Positions 47,769 to 55,542 of a stretch of DNA of 64,000 nucleotides are shown here, piece after piece. Source of the DNA: Clostridia bacterium (GTDB lineage Bacteria > Bacillota > Clostridia > Oscillospirales > Acutalibacteraceae); assembly GCA_017513525.1 (NCBI GenBank), contig JAFXFC010000019.1, forward strand, positions 62,001 to 126,000, read 5' to 3'. The translations under genes and the position numbers were made by a program. Position 1 is the stretch's first letter; the number at the start of each line of letters is the position of its first letter. A model generated the notes under the pieces. It was given only the letters and a program-made list of their open reading frames with translations. It was not told the origin of the DNA and ran no database searches.

Positions 47769-47935
47769 ACATTTTATATTCTTTATTCGGAAAAACTACC
47801 GTAATATGTGAGCATGACCGCTATTTAATAATGTTCACCTGCATTGGCAACACCGAAACCGAAGACATTCTTAAAATGATAGCTTCTCTCACAAAAACCG
47901 AAAAACCTGTTCCCGAAGCTTCCGTCAACCCGTAA
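47769..47935 (+). pseudogene. C-terminal remnant of an unknown protein
   Basis: An open frame reads VICEHDRYLIMFTCIGNTETEDILKMIASLTKTEKPVPEASVNP to a stop at 47933 and has the look of a real protein end (strand, then an acidic-start helix, as in DUF4367-like domains). It has no proper start and is preceded by the upstream part of the divergent XRE gene. It seems to be the leftover of a deleted gene; a terminator follows. Confidence 0.35.
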
Positions 47936-47943
47936 AATAATAA

Positions 47944-47974
47944 ATACGCACACAAGATTTCTTGTGTGCGTGTT
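47944..47974. terminator. Terminator serving convergent units
   Basis: ACGCACACAAG pairs with CTTGTGTGCGT around ATTT. It lies between the remnant at 47769 and the yoeB stop. Confidence 0.8.
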
Positions 47975-47978
47975 GCTA

Positions 47979-48248
47979 TCAGTATTCAAAGTGAGACCAG
48001 ACACTTACGATCTGAATTGTCTTTTCTTCCTCATAAACCTTATAAACCAATCTGTGCTGTATATTAATTCTTCTTGAAAACAAGCCCTGCATATTGCCGA
48101 CTAATTTTTCATAAGGCGGAGGATTCTGAAAAGGGTCAACTCTGATAATATCAAGCAATTTCTTTACTCTGCCAGTTAAATTCGCAGACTTGAGCTTTGG
48201 TATATTCTTAGCAGCTGATTTTGTAAAAACTATCTCATAATTTACCAT
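47979..48248 (-). CDS. yoeB: YoeB-type mRNA endoribonuclease toxin
   Basis: An 89-residue RelE-superfamily toxin that cuts mRNA in the ribosomal A site. The family features are YEIVFTKSAAKNIPKL, the glutamate in PPYEKLVGNMQGLFSRRIN, the arginine in HRLVYKVYE and a C-terminal VWSHFEY. The final CRYHY-like block is altered (HFEY in place of HY), so activity is likely but unproven. It overlaps the antitoxin gene by 7 bases. Confidence 0.93.
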   Translation of the reverse strand: MVNYEIVFTKSAAKNIPKLKSANLTGRVKKLLDIIRVDPFQNPPPYEKLVGNMQGLFSRRINIQHRLVYKVYEEEKTIQIVSVWSHFEY

Positions 48249-48490
48249 TCTATATCACTCTCTGAAACACATTCGCTTAAAGGTGTTGCAGCACCTTCCA
48301 ATATATCAGCCTTGACCTGAGGATTACTTGAAAGGTAAAGAGTTTCCATAAGACCGTTATAGTCTTCCTCGCTCAATATTACAGCGTTTCCGTTTTTCGT
48401 ACTGACATTAATTACATCATTAAACTCAACAGCCTGATTAATATAATCAAAAACATTATTACGAAAATTGGTAATATTTGTATTAGTCAT
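48242..48490 (-). CDS. yefM: YefM-family antitoxin
   Basis: An 82-residue Phd/YefM protein with the opening TNITNFRNNVFDYINQAVEFNDVINVSTKNGNAVILSEEDYNGLMETLYL and the toxin-binding tail LSECVSESDIEW. It neutralises the adjacent YoeB and represses the operon by binding the palindrome at 48514-48535. Confidence 0.94.
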   Translation of the reverse strand: MTNTNITNFRNNVFDYINQAVEFNDVINVSTKNGNAVILSEEDYNGLMETLYLSSNPQVKADILEGAATPLSECVSESDIEW

Positions 48491-48513
48491 TCATATCAAC
48501 TCCCTCAGTATTA

Positions 48514-48535
48514 TATGTACATTATAATGTACATA
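48514..48535 (-). promoter_or_regulatory. YefM operator
   Basis: A perfect 22-base palindrome made of TATGTACATTA and its complement; it contains two TGTACA cores, the hexamer bound by YefM. It lies 24 bases before the yefM start. Confidence 0.85.
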
Positions 48536-48591
48536 TTCATTTTTGTCAACACATTTTAAAACAGCAAAATCAAAAAGAACTGTTATTATAG

Positions 48592-48630
48592 AACACCCCC
48601 GAAACCGCTTTTTGCAGTGTCGGGGGTAGG
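48592..48630 (-). terminator. Terminator after the 61-residue protein gene
   Basis: CCCCCGACACTG and its imperfect complement GGTTTCGGGGG form a long stem, followed by a T tract on the minus strand. Confidence 0.75.
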
Positions 48631-48631
48631 T

Positions 48632-48817
48632 TTATTCTTCATTTACTATTTCAAGAACAACATATTTTTTACCGTTTTTTATAGTTTCGCTCATTTTTTC
48701 AAAGCAGACGTAAGTTTTTTCGAGTTCGTTATACATCGCATTGATGTCTGCTCCGTCCACAGGGAAATATAAGAGCATTGAACGGTCTTTGTCTTTTGAA
48801 AATTCGGGAATTAACAT
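48632..48817 (-). CDS. Small protein of unknown function (61 residues)
   Basis: A compact protein with SMLLYFPVDGADINAMYNELEKTYVCFEKMSE and an Ile/Val-rich C-terminal strand. No family is recognised. A strong ribosome site (AAAAGGAGAAGAATT) precedes the ATG, and it starts 13 bases after the MATE gene stop, so the two are likely co-transcribed. Confidence 0.75.
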   Translation of the reverse strand: MLIPEFSKDKDRSMLLYFPVDGADINAMYNELEKTYVCFEKMSETIKNGKKYVVLEIVNEE

Positions 48818-48830
48818 AATTCTTCTCCTT

Positions 48831-50213
48831 TTATATTAATGTACGCACCCAGACTTTTTTGCCTACGAGAGTAAGGCCTACTATAACCTTTATAATACCT
48901 ATAAGCTGTATTATGGGGAAGACCCAGTAAATCGAAAGTCCCGCATAATAGAGAATAAAGGCAGCGGGAACTGAAAGCGCCCACAGCGTTCCCGAATCAA
49001 ACAGGAAGGTAACAAAGGTCTTTCCGCCTGAACGAAGCGTAAAGTATGAGGCATTTGCTATTGAATCTATCCACATAACAAGAGCAAAAACTCTTATAAA
49101 GTATACTGCAAGCTCTCTTGCCGAAAGATCCGTCTTCTGATAAAGCGAGGGGATCATTGCACCTACAGTAAACAGAAGCACACCCATAACGATACTTAAT
49201 GCGACTGAAAAAGCAATAAGCTTTTTAACGGTGTCAACAGCCTCCTCATGCTTTCCTGCCCCTAAGAGCTTTCCTGCAATAATGCCTATACTTGAACCCA
49301 TGGAAAGGAAGGCTATCATAAAGAGATTATTTACCGTGTTTGCAATACTGCTTGCCGCCACTACATTAAGTCCGTGAAGCGAATATGCAACCGAAAGCAT
49401 TGACATACCCGTTGACCATAACACCTCATTAAGAAACAAGGGGATAGCCTTTTTTGTAACTGAAACGGTAAGCTCCAGCGGAATAGAAAAGCTTTTAAGA
49501 ATATATCTTACATACGGGAACTTTGTTTTTCTCTTTGCTACAGCATAAGTGACTAAAATAATACACTCGACATATCGAGAAAGCACCGTTGCCGCAGCAG
49601 CTCCTCGGACTCCCATTTCGGGGAAGCCGAATTTTCCGAAAATAAGAAGATAATTGAACACACAGTTAATAACAACTGCAATAAGTCCCGTTATCATAGG
49701 AGTAAAGGTGTCGCCCGTTTCTCTGAGCGTACCCGCAAAGGCATTGGCTATTGCAAAGGGCAAAAGACCTATAAGAATAACCTGAAGATAGTCTTTCGCA
49801 TATCCCATGGTTGCAACAAGATCTCCGCCGTCATCACTTTCGTGCAAGAACATTGAAATAAGATCTTCTCCGAAGAAGCTGAAAATGCCAAGCGCAATTA
49901 AAAACAACACAAGACATATATATAGTTTGTATCTTAAAGTATATCTTATTCCGTCATTATCATTTTTACCGTAAAACTGTGCGGTAAAAATACCGACACC
50001 GCTTATGGCACCGAAAACCGCAAGATTAAAAATAAAAACAAGCTGATTAACGACAGATACACCCGACATCTGTTCGGTTCCTACAGAACCTACCATCAGA
50101 TTGTCGAGCATATTTACAAGGTTTGTTATAAAATTCTGCAGCATTATGGGAACTGCCACCGTAAAGGTCATTTTGTAAAATGCCTTATCGCCTATCAAAC
50201 TTTTTATCTTCAT
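48831..50213 (-). CDS. MATE family multidrug/metabolite exporter
   Basis: A 460-residue membrane protein with twelve helices and the MATE double repeat. The start FTVAVPIMLQNFITNLVNMLDNLMVGSVGTEQMSGVSVVNQLV is the family signature. Each half carries the typical GTLRETGDTFTPMITGLIAVVINCVFNYLLIFGKFG-like and RSGGKTFV elements. It uses an ion gradient to export cationic compounds; the substrate is unknown. Confidence 0.95.
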   Translation of the reverse strand: MKIKSLIGDKAFYKMTFTVAVPIMLQNFITNLVNMLDNLMVGSVGTEQMSGVSVVNQLVFIFNLAVFGAISGVGIFTAQFYGKNDNDGIRYTLRYKLYICLVLFLIALGIFSFFGEDLISMFLHESDDGGDLVATMGYAKDYLQVILIGLLPFAIANAFAGTLRETGDTFTPMITGLIAVVINCVFNYLLIFGKFGFPEMGVRGAAAATVLSRYVECIILVTYAVAKRKTKFPYVRYILKSFSIPLELTVSVTKKAIPLFLNEVLWSTGMSMLSVAYSLHGLNVVAASSIANTVNNLFMIAFLSMGSSIGIIAGKLLGAGKHEEAVDTVKKLIAFSVALSIVMGVLLFTVGAMIPSLYQKTDLSARELAVYFIRVFALVMWIDSIANASYFTLRSGGKTFVTFLFDSGTLWALSVPAAFILYYAGLSIYWVFPIIQLIGIIKVIVGLTLVGKKVWVRTLI

Positions 50214-50225
50214 TTAGCCTCCAAT

Positions 50226-50465
50226 AAATCATAATTTGTCGCAGTAAGCTGCCTTTACATTTGTAGGGGAGGGGTCCCCCCTCCCGCAAGTTGGAGAAGA
50301 CAATTGATTATATTAAGCTTTGTATATGTAAAAGTAAAAACGACTGTTTTTGTTTTGAAAAAACAAGTAATTTTTTAAAGTTACAACTCCTCAGTTACGG
50401 GAGGGGAGACCCCTCCCCTACGATGAGTAAGTGCCTCTTGGCAAGTAATAGGTAAATTATGATTT
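50226..50465 (+). repeat. GTAGGGGAGGGG-family intergenic repeat, long copy
   Basis: A 240-base element from AAATCATAATTTGTCGC to AAATTATGATTT. It carries both GGGGAGGGG palindromes and AAAGTTACAACTCCTC near its middle. The right end overlaps the folA gene end: the last two sense codons and stop (AAA TCA TAA) are part of the terminal motif. Confidence 0.9.
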
Positions 50466-50933
50466 GATGTAAAGTATATGTTTAAATTTAAGGCCGTTTT
50501 CTTCTCCCTCGTCGAGAGCTTCACTTTTCCACTGGGATAAATCTATTTCGGGGAAAAATACATCCGCCTTATCGCTTTCAAAATCAACTTCCGTTATATA
50601 AAGCTTTTGAGCAAGAGGGAAAAATGCTTCATAAATGCTCGCACCGCCTATAATGAAAACCTCTTCCGTTTCGCTTTCCTTAAGAGCGGCGTCAAGGCTT
50701 GTCACAACAGTAGCACCCATAGCCTCAAAGTCCTTATTAGAGGAAATTACTATATTTTTTCTCCCGGGAAGTGCCTTCGGGAGCGACTGAAAGGTCTTTC
50801 TTCCCATAATTATGCTTTTGCCCATTGTGGTAGCCTTAAAGAATTTAAGGTCTGAGGGGATATACCATAAAAGGTCGTTATTCCCGCCGATTTCGTTATT
50901 TTTGCCCTTGGCAACTATCATTGAAACTGTCAT
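50457..50933 (-). CDS. folA: Dihydrofolate reductase
   Basis: A 158-residue enzyme reducing dihydrofolate with NADPH. The motifs IVAKGKNNEIGGNNDLLWYIPSDLKFFK, GKSIIMGRKTFQSLPKALPGRKNIVIS and VFIIGGASIYEAF are intact, and length is normal. It follows thyA by 10 bases, the usual pairing because thymidylate synthase makes dihydrofolate. Its stop codon is provided by the terminal motif of the adjacent repeat. Confidence 0.95.
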   Translation of the reverse strand: MTVSMIVAKGKNNEIGGNNDLLWYIPSDLKFFKATTMGKSIIMGRKTFQSLPKALPGRKNIVISSNKDFEAMGATVVTSLDAALKESETEEVFIIGGASIYEAFFPLAQKLYITEVDFESDKADVFFPEIDLSQWKSEALDEGEENGLKFKHILYIKS

Positions 50934-50943
50934 ATTTTCTTCC

Positions 50944-51846
50944 TTACTGAGCTATGGGGAAAGAAATTTTTCCCATATGCTGATAATCTATAAGCTTTAT
51001 ATCCTTAAGATCTCTTGAGTTATCGAACTCGAAAAAATCCTTAACTTCGGGGTTGAGCCATAATTTCGGAGCAGGCAGAGAGCCGTTTTCATCGAAGCGT
51101 TTTATCTGCTCTTTTATTCCGTCTATCTGATTTACATAAATGTGCGCATCCTTAATGCTCCAGTCGAGTGTACCGGGCTTAAGACCCGTGACATGGCAGA
51201 GCATCATAAGAAGAACACTGTACTGCGTTACATTAAAAGGAAGTCCCAGAGGCACGTCACAGCTTCTCTGATGCACCCATGCATTGAGCTTTCCGTCGGT
51301 GACATCCCATTCACTGCTCCATACGCAAGAAGGAAGCACCGCCGTTTCAAGATAATCATTCTGATAAAGGCTCATTATCATTCTTCTGTCACGGGGATTG
51401 TTTTTTAATGTATCTAAAAGATTTTGGGTAAGCTGAAATTTATTGATTATCCAGCCGTAGGCTGTTCCTATTGTGTGCGCCCACTCTTTGCCGAATTCTT
51501 TTTTTATTTCCTTTTTAACAAGATTTCCGTTTTCGTCGGGCAACATCTGAGTAGCTGTCCAGAAGCCGTCCTCGTCAATTTCCCATTCGTTCCAGATGTT
51601 GACATCCCGTGCTTTCAGCCAGCGTACATCATTTGACTGTGCCTGATAAAACCAGAGCATCTCAAGCACTGCCTGACGGATAAAAAGCTGTTTTGTTGTA
51701 AGAACGGGAAACTCTTCTGATAGATCAAAGTGAAAATGATGAGAAGGCACCTTTATGGTATCAATGCCTGTTCTGTTTTCAACTCTTACACCCTGGGAGA
51801 GTATTCTTTTACAAAGCTCTATATAATCTTTATCCCATTTAGACAT
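50944..51846 (-). CDS. thyA: Thymidylate synthase
   Basis: A 300-residue enzyme methylating dUMP with methylene-tetrahydrofolate. The nucleophile cysteine lies in VLPSCVWSSEW and the dUMP-binding region is QRSCDVPLGLPFNVTQYSVLL. DRRMIMSLYQ supplies the phosphate-binding arginines, and the N-terminal RVENRTGIDTIKV is typical. The PxC loop has Ser before Cys. It is 11 bases downstream of the amidohydrolase gene. Confidence 0.95.
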   Translation of the reverse strand: MSKWDKDYIELCKRILSQGVRVENRTGIDTIKVPSHHFHFDLSEEFPVLTTKQLFIRQAVLEMLWFYQAQSNDVRWLKARDVNIWNEWEIDEDGFWTATQMLPDENGNLVKKEIKKEFGKEWAHTIGTAYGWIINKFQLTQNLLDTLKNNPRDRRMIMSLYQNDYLETAVLPSCVWSSEWDVTDGKLNAWVHQRSCDVPLGLPFNVTQYSVLLMMLCHVTGLKPGTLDWSIKDAHIYVNQIDGIKEQIKRFDENGSLPAPKLWLNPEVKDFFEFDNSRDLKDIKLIDYQHMGKISFPIAQ

Positions 51847-51857
51847 AACTTTTCTCC

Positions 51858-52649
51858 TTAAAGCGTAATACCTAAAAGCCTTTCGGCATTCTTAAAGGCA
51901 ATTTTTTCTCTGACGGTATCGGAAATTTTAAGCTTCATAAGATTTTCTTTTTCAATGAGCGGGGAGCCCAGCGGAAAATCACTCGCAAACAATACTCTGT
52001 CCTCACCGAAAAGAGAAATAAGCTCTTCTCCCCTTGAAAGGGGCATATCGTAAAAGGTGCTTGAAATATCAACATAGCAGTTTTCCATATCTTTAAGGTA
52101 CTTCAGTCCCTCATCTGACATGGACCAGCCGCCGAAATGTGCGGCGATACAGATAAGTCGGGGGAATTTTTTCATTACATTTCTGAGCCTCTCGGGATGC
52201 GAGAAGCTGTATCTCGGATCTCCCGAATGAACGATAAGAGGCATTTTCCCTTCCATATAGGAATACACGGGAAACATTCTCTCGTCGTCTATGTTAAAAA
52301 GCTGAGTATCGGGATGGATTTTTATACCGTGAAGTCCTTGTTTTTCAACACGGCATATTTCATCCTCTATATTTTCCATTGCGGCGTGAACCGTACCGAA
52401 GGAGAGAAAATTTTTATGCTCTTCCTGTACTCTTGCCGCAAAATCATTTATATGAACTACTCCAGAGGGCTTTACGGCAACGGGCAAAATAACATTAAGA
52501 GAAACGCCCGCTTCCTTTGAAGCTCTTAAAAGCTCGTCTGCCGTACCTATGTGCTCTGCCTTCATGGAATAGAAGTCTTCGATGCTTTTTGTAGCCTTTT
52601 CGGCTATATTATCGGGGTAAATGTGTGTGTGAAAATCTATAAGTTTCAT
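51858..52649 (-). CDS. Amidohydrolase-2 family metal-dependent hydrolase
   Basis: A 263-residue TIM-barrel metalloenzyme. Metal-binding positions are DFHTHIYPD (HxH), GIKIHPDTQ, LIVHSGDPR, AAHFGG and LFASDFPLG (Asp). Related enzymes remove carboxyl or amide groups from aromatic or heterocyclic compounds. Its start overlaps the metI stop by 4 bases, so it belongs to the methionine transport operon, a linkage I cannot explain. Confidence 0.88.
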   Translation of the reverse strand: MKLIDFHTHIYPDNIAEKATKSIEDFYSMKAEHIGTADELLRASKEAGVSLNVILPVAVKPSGVVHINDFAARVQEEHKNFLSFGTVHAAMENIEDEICRVEKQGLHGIKIHPDTQLFNIDDERMFPVYSYMEGKMPLIVHSGDPRYSFSHPERLRNVMKKFPRLICIAAHFGGWSMSDEGLKYLKDMENCYVDISSTFYDMPLSRGEELISLFGEDRVLFASDFPLGSPLIEKENLMKLKISDTVREKIAFKNAERLLGITL

Positions 52650-53353
52650 TTGTTTTTAAGTCGTTTATCAAGCTTTACGGAAAGCTTTGTTCCCACTGTT
52701 TGGAATATCTGAACCATAATAACAAGAAGTATTACAGCAAGAAGCATTACAACATACTTATAGCGGTAATAGCCGTAGTTTATGGCGATTTTACCTAAGC
52801 CCCCGCCGCCTATAATACCGCTCATTGCACTGTAGCCTAAAATCGTGGTTATAGCTATAGTGAAATTAGATATGAGCGAGGGAATGCTTTCGGGAATCAT
52901 TACTTTTCTTATAATATCAAAGGGAGATGCGCCCATACTCTGAGCCGCTTCTATAATGTTGGGGTTCACTTCTCTGAGTGAGCTTTCAACAAGACGGGCA
53001 ACAAAGGGAAATGCCGCAATAACAAGGGGCACGATTGAAGCTACCGTACCTATAGTCGTTCCCACGATAAGACGAGCCAAGGGGAATGCCATTATCATAA
53101 GAATAAGGAAAGGCACGGAACGAAGAAGATTTATAATAATATTAAGTGTGCTCATAAAAGCTTTGGGCAGGGGCATTATACCGCCCTTATCGCCTACTAC
53201 CAGAAGAACACCGAGAGGAAGACCTATAACTATCGCTATAGCGGTTGATACTACCGTTACATAAAAGGTTTCCCATATTCCTAAAAGAAATTCGGATTTT
53301 ACAATTTCCAGCGCAAAGCTCCAGGCTTCAGCCGAAAAAATATTCTCATACAT
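52646..53353 (-). CDS. metI: Methionine ABC transporter permease
   Basis: A 235-residue membrane protein with five or six helices and the binding-protein-dependent permease loop (EAAQSMGASPFDIIRKVMIPES). The opening VTVVSTAIAIVIGLPLGVLLVV is typical of MetI. It forms the membrane pore for D/L-methionine with MetN and MetQ. It overlaps metN by 8 bases. Confidence 0.93.
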   Translation of the reverse strand: MYENIFSAEAWSFALEIVKSEFLLGIWETFYVTVVSTAIAIVIGLPLGVLLVVGDKGGIMPLPKAFMSTLNIIINLLRSVPFLILMIMAFPLARLIVGTTIGTVASIVPLVIAAFPFVARLVESSLREVNPNIIEAAQSMGASPFDIIRKVMIPESIPSLISNFTIAITTILGYSAMSGIIGGGGLGKIAINYGYYRYKYVVMLLAVILLVIMVQIFQTVGTKLSVKLDKRLKNK

Positions 53354-54359
53354 CGTTTTTTACCTCCTCTGCAGTAATATCCTTGATTCCGGAAAGATAA
53401 GAAAGAGCCTCCTGAAGCTTTTCTTCACCGCCCGAAATACCAAGCATCATACTGCCGTATGCCTTGTCGCCAATGGATTTTGTTGAAGCCGCCATAATAT
53501 TGGCATAAATGCCCTTTTCGGCTGCCATCATTGCAATAAGAGGAGTTTTAGCCGCATCTGCACCGTTGAAAACAACACGGATTCTCGGTTCCTCAGAATA
53601 AGCTTCCATTGATTTTTCATCAAAGCCCTCAGGGAACACAAGGCGTCTTGCGGCATCTGATTTGGGAGCTGAGAAAATCTCGGAAACCTCGCCTTCTTCA
53701 ACAACAACGCCGTCGTCAAGTATTGCCACATGACGGCATATCTCCTCAACAACGCTCATCTGATGAGTGATAACGATTACTGTTATTCCGAGTTTTCTGT
53801 TGATGTCTTTTATAAGCTCAAGTATTGAATGTGTAGTTTTGGGGTCAAGTGCACTTGTTGCCTCATCGCACAAAAGCACCTTGGGATCTGTTGCAAGTGC
53901 ACGGGCAATGGCAATTCTCTGCTGCTGACCGCCTGAAAGCTGTGCGGGATATGCGTTTTCCTTATCGGGAAGTCCTACTATCTCAAGAAGCTCTCTTGCT
54001 CTTTTAACAGCATCTGCTTTTTTGACACCTGAAAGCTCAAGCGGGAAACAGATATTCTTAAGGCAAGTCCTCTGCATAAGAAGATTAAAGCCTTGAAATA
54101 TCATTGTGATATCCCGTCTTTTTTCACGAAGCTGTTTCGGAGAAAGACCTGCCATATCAATTTCGTCAATAACTACAGTACCCTCAGTGGGGCGTTCAAG
54201 CATATTGATACAGCGAACAAGAGTACTCTTGCCCGCACCGCTCATGCCGATAATACCGTAGATATCACCCGACTCAATATTGATATTAACATTCTTAAGT
54301 GCACTGACATCACCGTCAGCAGTTTTGAATGTTTTTGTAAGATTTTTTATCTCAATCAT
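53346..54359 (-). CDS. metN: Methionine ABC transporter ATPase
   Basis: A 337-residue ATPase: Walker A GMSGAGKST (about 38-46), Q-loop MIFQGFNLL, signature LSGGQQQR, Walker B LLCDEATSALD and switch TVIVITHQMS. The C-terminal ACT-like NIL domain (about 260-337) senses methionine and inhibits transport. Separated from metQ by repeat copy C. Confidence 0.95.
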   Translation of the reverse strand: MIEIKNLTKTFKTADGDVSALKNVNINIESGDIYGIIGMSGAGKSTLVRCINMLERPTEGTVVIDEIDMAGLSPKQLREKRRDITMIFQGFNLLMQRTCLKNICFPLELSGVKKADAVKRARELLEIVGLPDKENAYPAQLSGGQQQRIAIARALATDPKVLLCDEATSALDPKTTHSILELIKDINRKLGITVIVITHQMSVVEEICRHVAILDDGVVVEEGEVSEIFSAPKSDAARRLVFPEGFDEKSMEAYSEEPRIRVVFNGADAAKTPLIAMMAAEKGIYANIMAASTKSIGDKAYGSMMLGISGGEEKLQEALSYLSGIKDITAEEVKNDV

Positions 54360-54382
54360 AGTCTTTCTCCGTAAACAAAATT

Positions 54383-54579
54383 AAATCATAATTTAACAGC
54401 GAGAGCCGTTAAAAATTCGGAATTCGGAATTATGAATTCGGAATTTCGGGACCTGCGGTCAGCATTTTAAATAAAGCGAAGCGGAACAAGACACGAAGTG
54501 TCTTCCTTAATTCTTAATTCCTAATTCTTAATTCCTAATTATCATAATTTGCGGTCATAAGACCGACAAATTATGATTT
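54383..54579 (+). repeat. Intergenic mosaic repeat, copy C, inside the met operon
   Basis: A 197-base element bounded by AAATCATAATTT and AAATTATGATTT, in the same orientation as copy A and opposite to copy B. Modules in order: AACAGC/GCCGTT hairpin, GGAATTC units, GGGACCTGCGGTC block, AAGCGGAACAAG with hairpin GACAC/GTGTC and CTTCC, AATTCTTAATTCC units, and a terminal GCGGTC/GACCG palindrome. It separates metQ from metN. Confidence 0.9.
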
Positions 54580-54580
54580 T

Positions 54581-55432
54581 TTATTCAGCAGAAAAAACAT
54601 CAAGTGTTGTCTGCTTGCCGCCGTAGATGCCGAGGGGTTCAACATGGATAGCACCGACAGAAACAACTTTTGTGCCGTTCTGGGCATTGAAGTCTTCAAG
54701 ATAAGGAAGATGCTGGAAGTAGTTAGCATCAACATCGCCTGAATCAACAACATTGTTGGGCTGAACATAGTCTGTGAATTCCTTGACATCAAGAGTAACG
54801 TTCTTTTCAGCAAGGATATCCTTTGCTATTTTAAGAATTTCTGCATGGGGAGCGGGAGAAGCTGCAACAGTGATAGTTTCACCTGCAAGAGCAGCATAAT
54901 CAACTGTGTCATCATAACCTGTGCCGGGATTTTCAACTGTTGAAACAACAGAGCCTGTGTATGTAGTCTTGATGTAATCTGCTACCTTCTGGCTTTCAAG
55001 AGCTGCAAGAAGAGCCTTTGTCTTGGCTGTTTCTTCGTTTCCTTCCTTAACAGCTACGATGTTGCCGTATGCGGAAGCAGCACCCTCCTGTTTAAGTGCC
55101 TTCTCAGCAGGGTTGATGTTTGCAGCAAGTGCATAGTTTGAGTTGATAACAGCAAAGTCAACATCCTGAAGGACATTGGGAATCTGAGCTGCTTCTACTT
55201 CCTTGAATTCGATATTGTGGGGATTTTCTTCAATATCAAGGATAGTTGCTGTGATACCTGCACCCTCTTTAAGCTTGATAAGACCCATATCCTCAAGTAA
55301 GAGAAGAGCACGTGCTTCATTTGTGGTATCGTTGGGAACTGCGATGGTAAGGGTTGTTTCTTCCTTTGCACAGCCTGCAAAAACAGAGAGTGCAAGAACC
55401 AAAACAAGGGCAATTGCAAATAATTTTTTCAT
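54581..55432 (-). CDS. metQ: Methionine-binding lipoprotein
   Basis: A 283-residue substrate-binding lipoprotein: signal segment ending in the lipobox VFAGC, then a NlpA-type periplasmic-binding fold. The motif ANYFQHLPYLEDFN and GIYGGKQ near the end are family marks. It captures methionine at the membrane outer face for MetNI. Encoded first in the unit, before the repeat and metN. No SAM riboswitch is seen in the 70 bases upstream that I could inspect. Confidence 0.92.
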   Translation of the reverse strand: MKKLFAIALVLVLALSVFAGCAKEETTLTIAVPNDTTNEARALLLLEDMGLIKLKEGAGITATILDIEENPHNIEFKEVEAAQIPNVLQDVDFAVINSNYALAANINPAEKALKQEGAASAYGNIVAVKEGNEETAKTKALLAALESQKVADYIKTTYTGSVVSTVENPGTGYDDTVDYAALAGETITVAASPAPHAEILKIAKDILAEKNVTLDVKEFTDYVQPNNVVDSGDVDANYFQHLPYLEDFNAQNGTKVVSVGAIHVEPLGIYGGKQTTLDVFSAE

Positions 55433-55503
55433 AATAATTTCTCCTTTATATTATTATTTGTCCTATTATATACTAAAATAAAATATTTTGCAATATTTAC
55501 CAA

Positions 55504-55540
55504 AAAAAATCGGAACCGTCTTTTATGGCGGTTCCGATAA
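55504..55540 (-). terminator. Terminator of nrdD
   Basis: ATCGGAACCG pairs with CGGTTCCGAT around a loop of ten bases, followed by TTTTTTTT on the minus strand. Confidence 0.92.
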
Positions 55541-55542
55541 AC

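Noticed and set aside
55433-55503. SAM riboswitch (S-box) before metQ
   Set aside because: The upstream stretch is AT-rich and short, and lacks the S-box stem set and core sequences.
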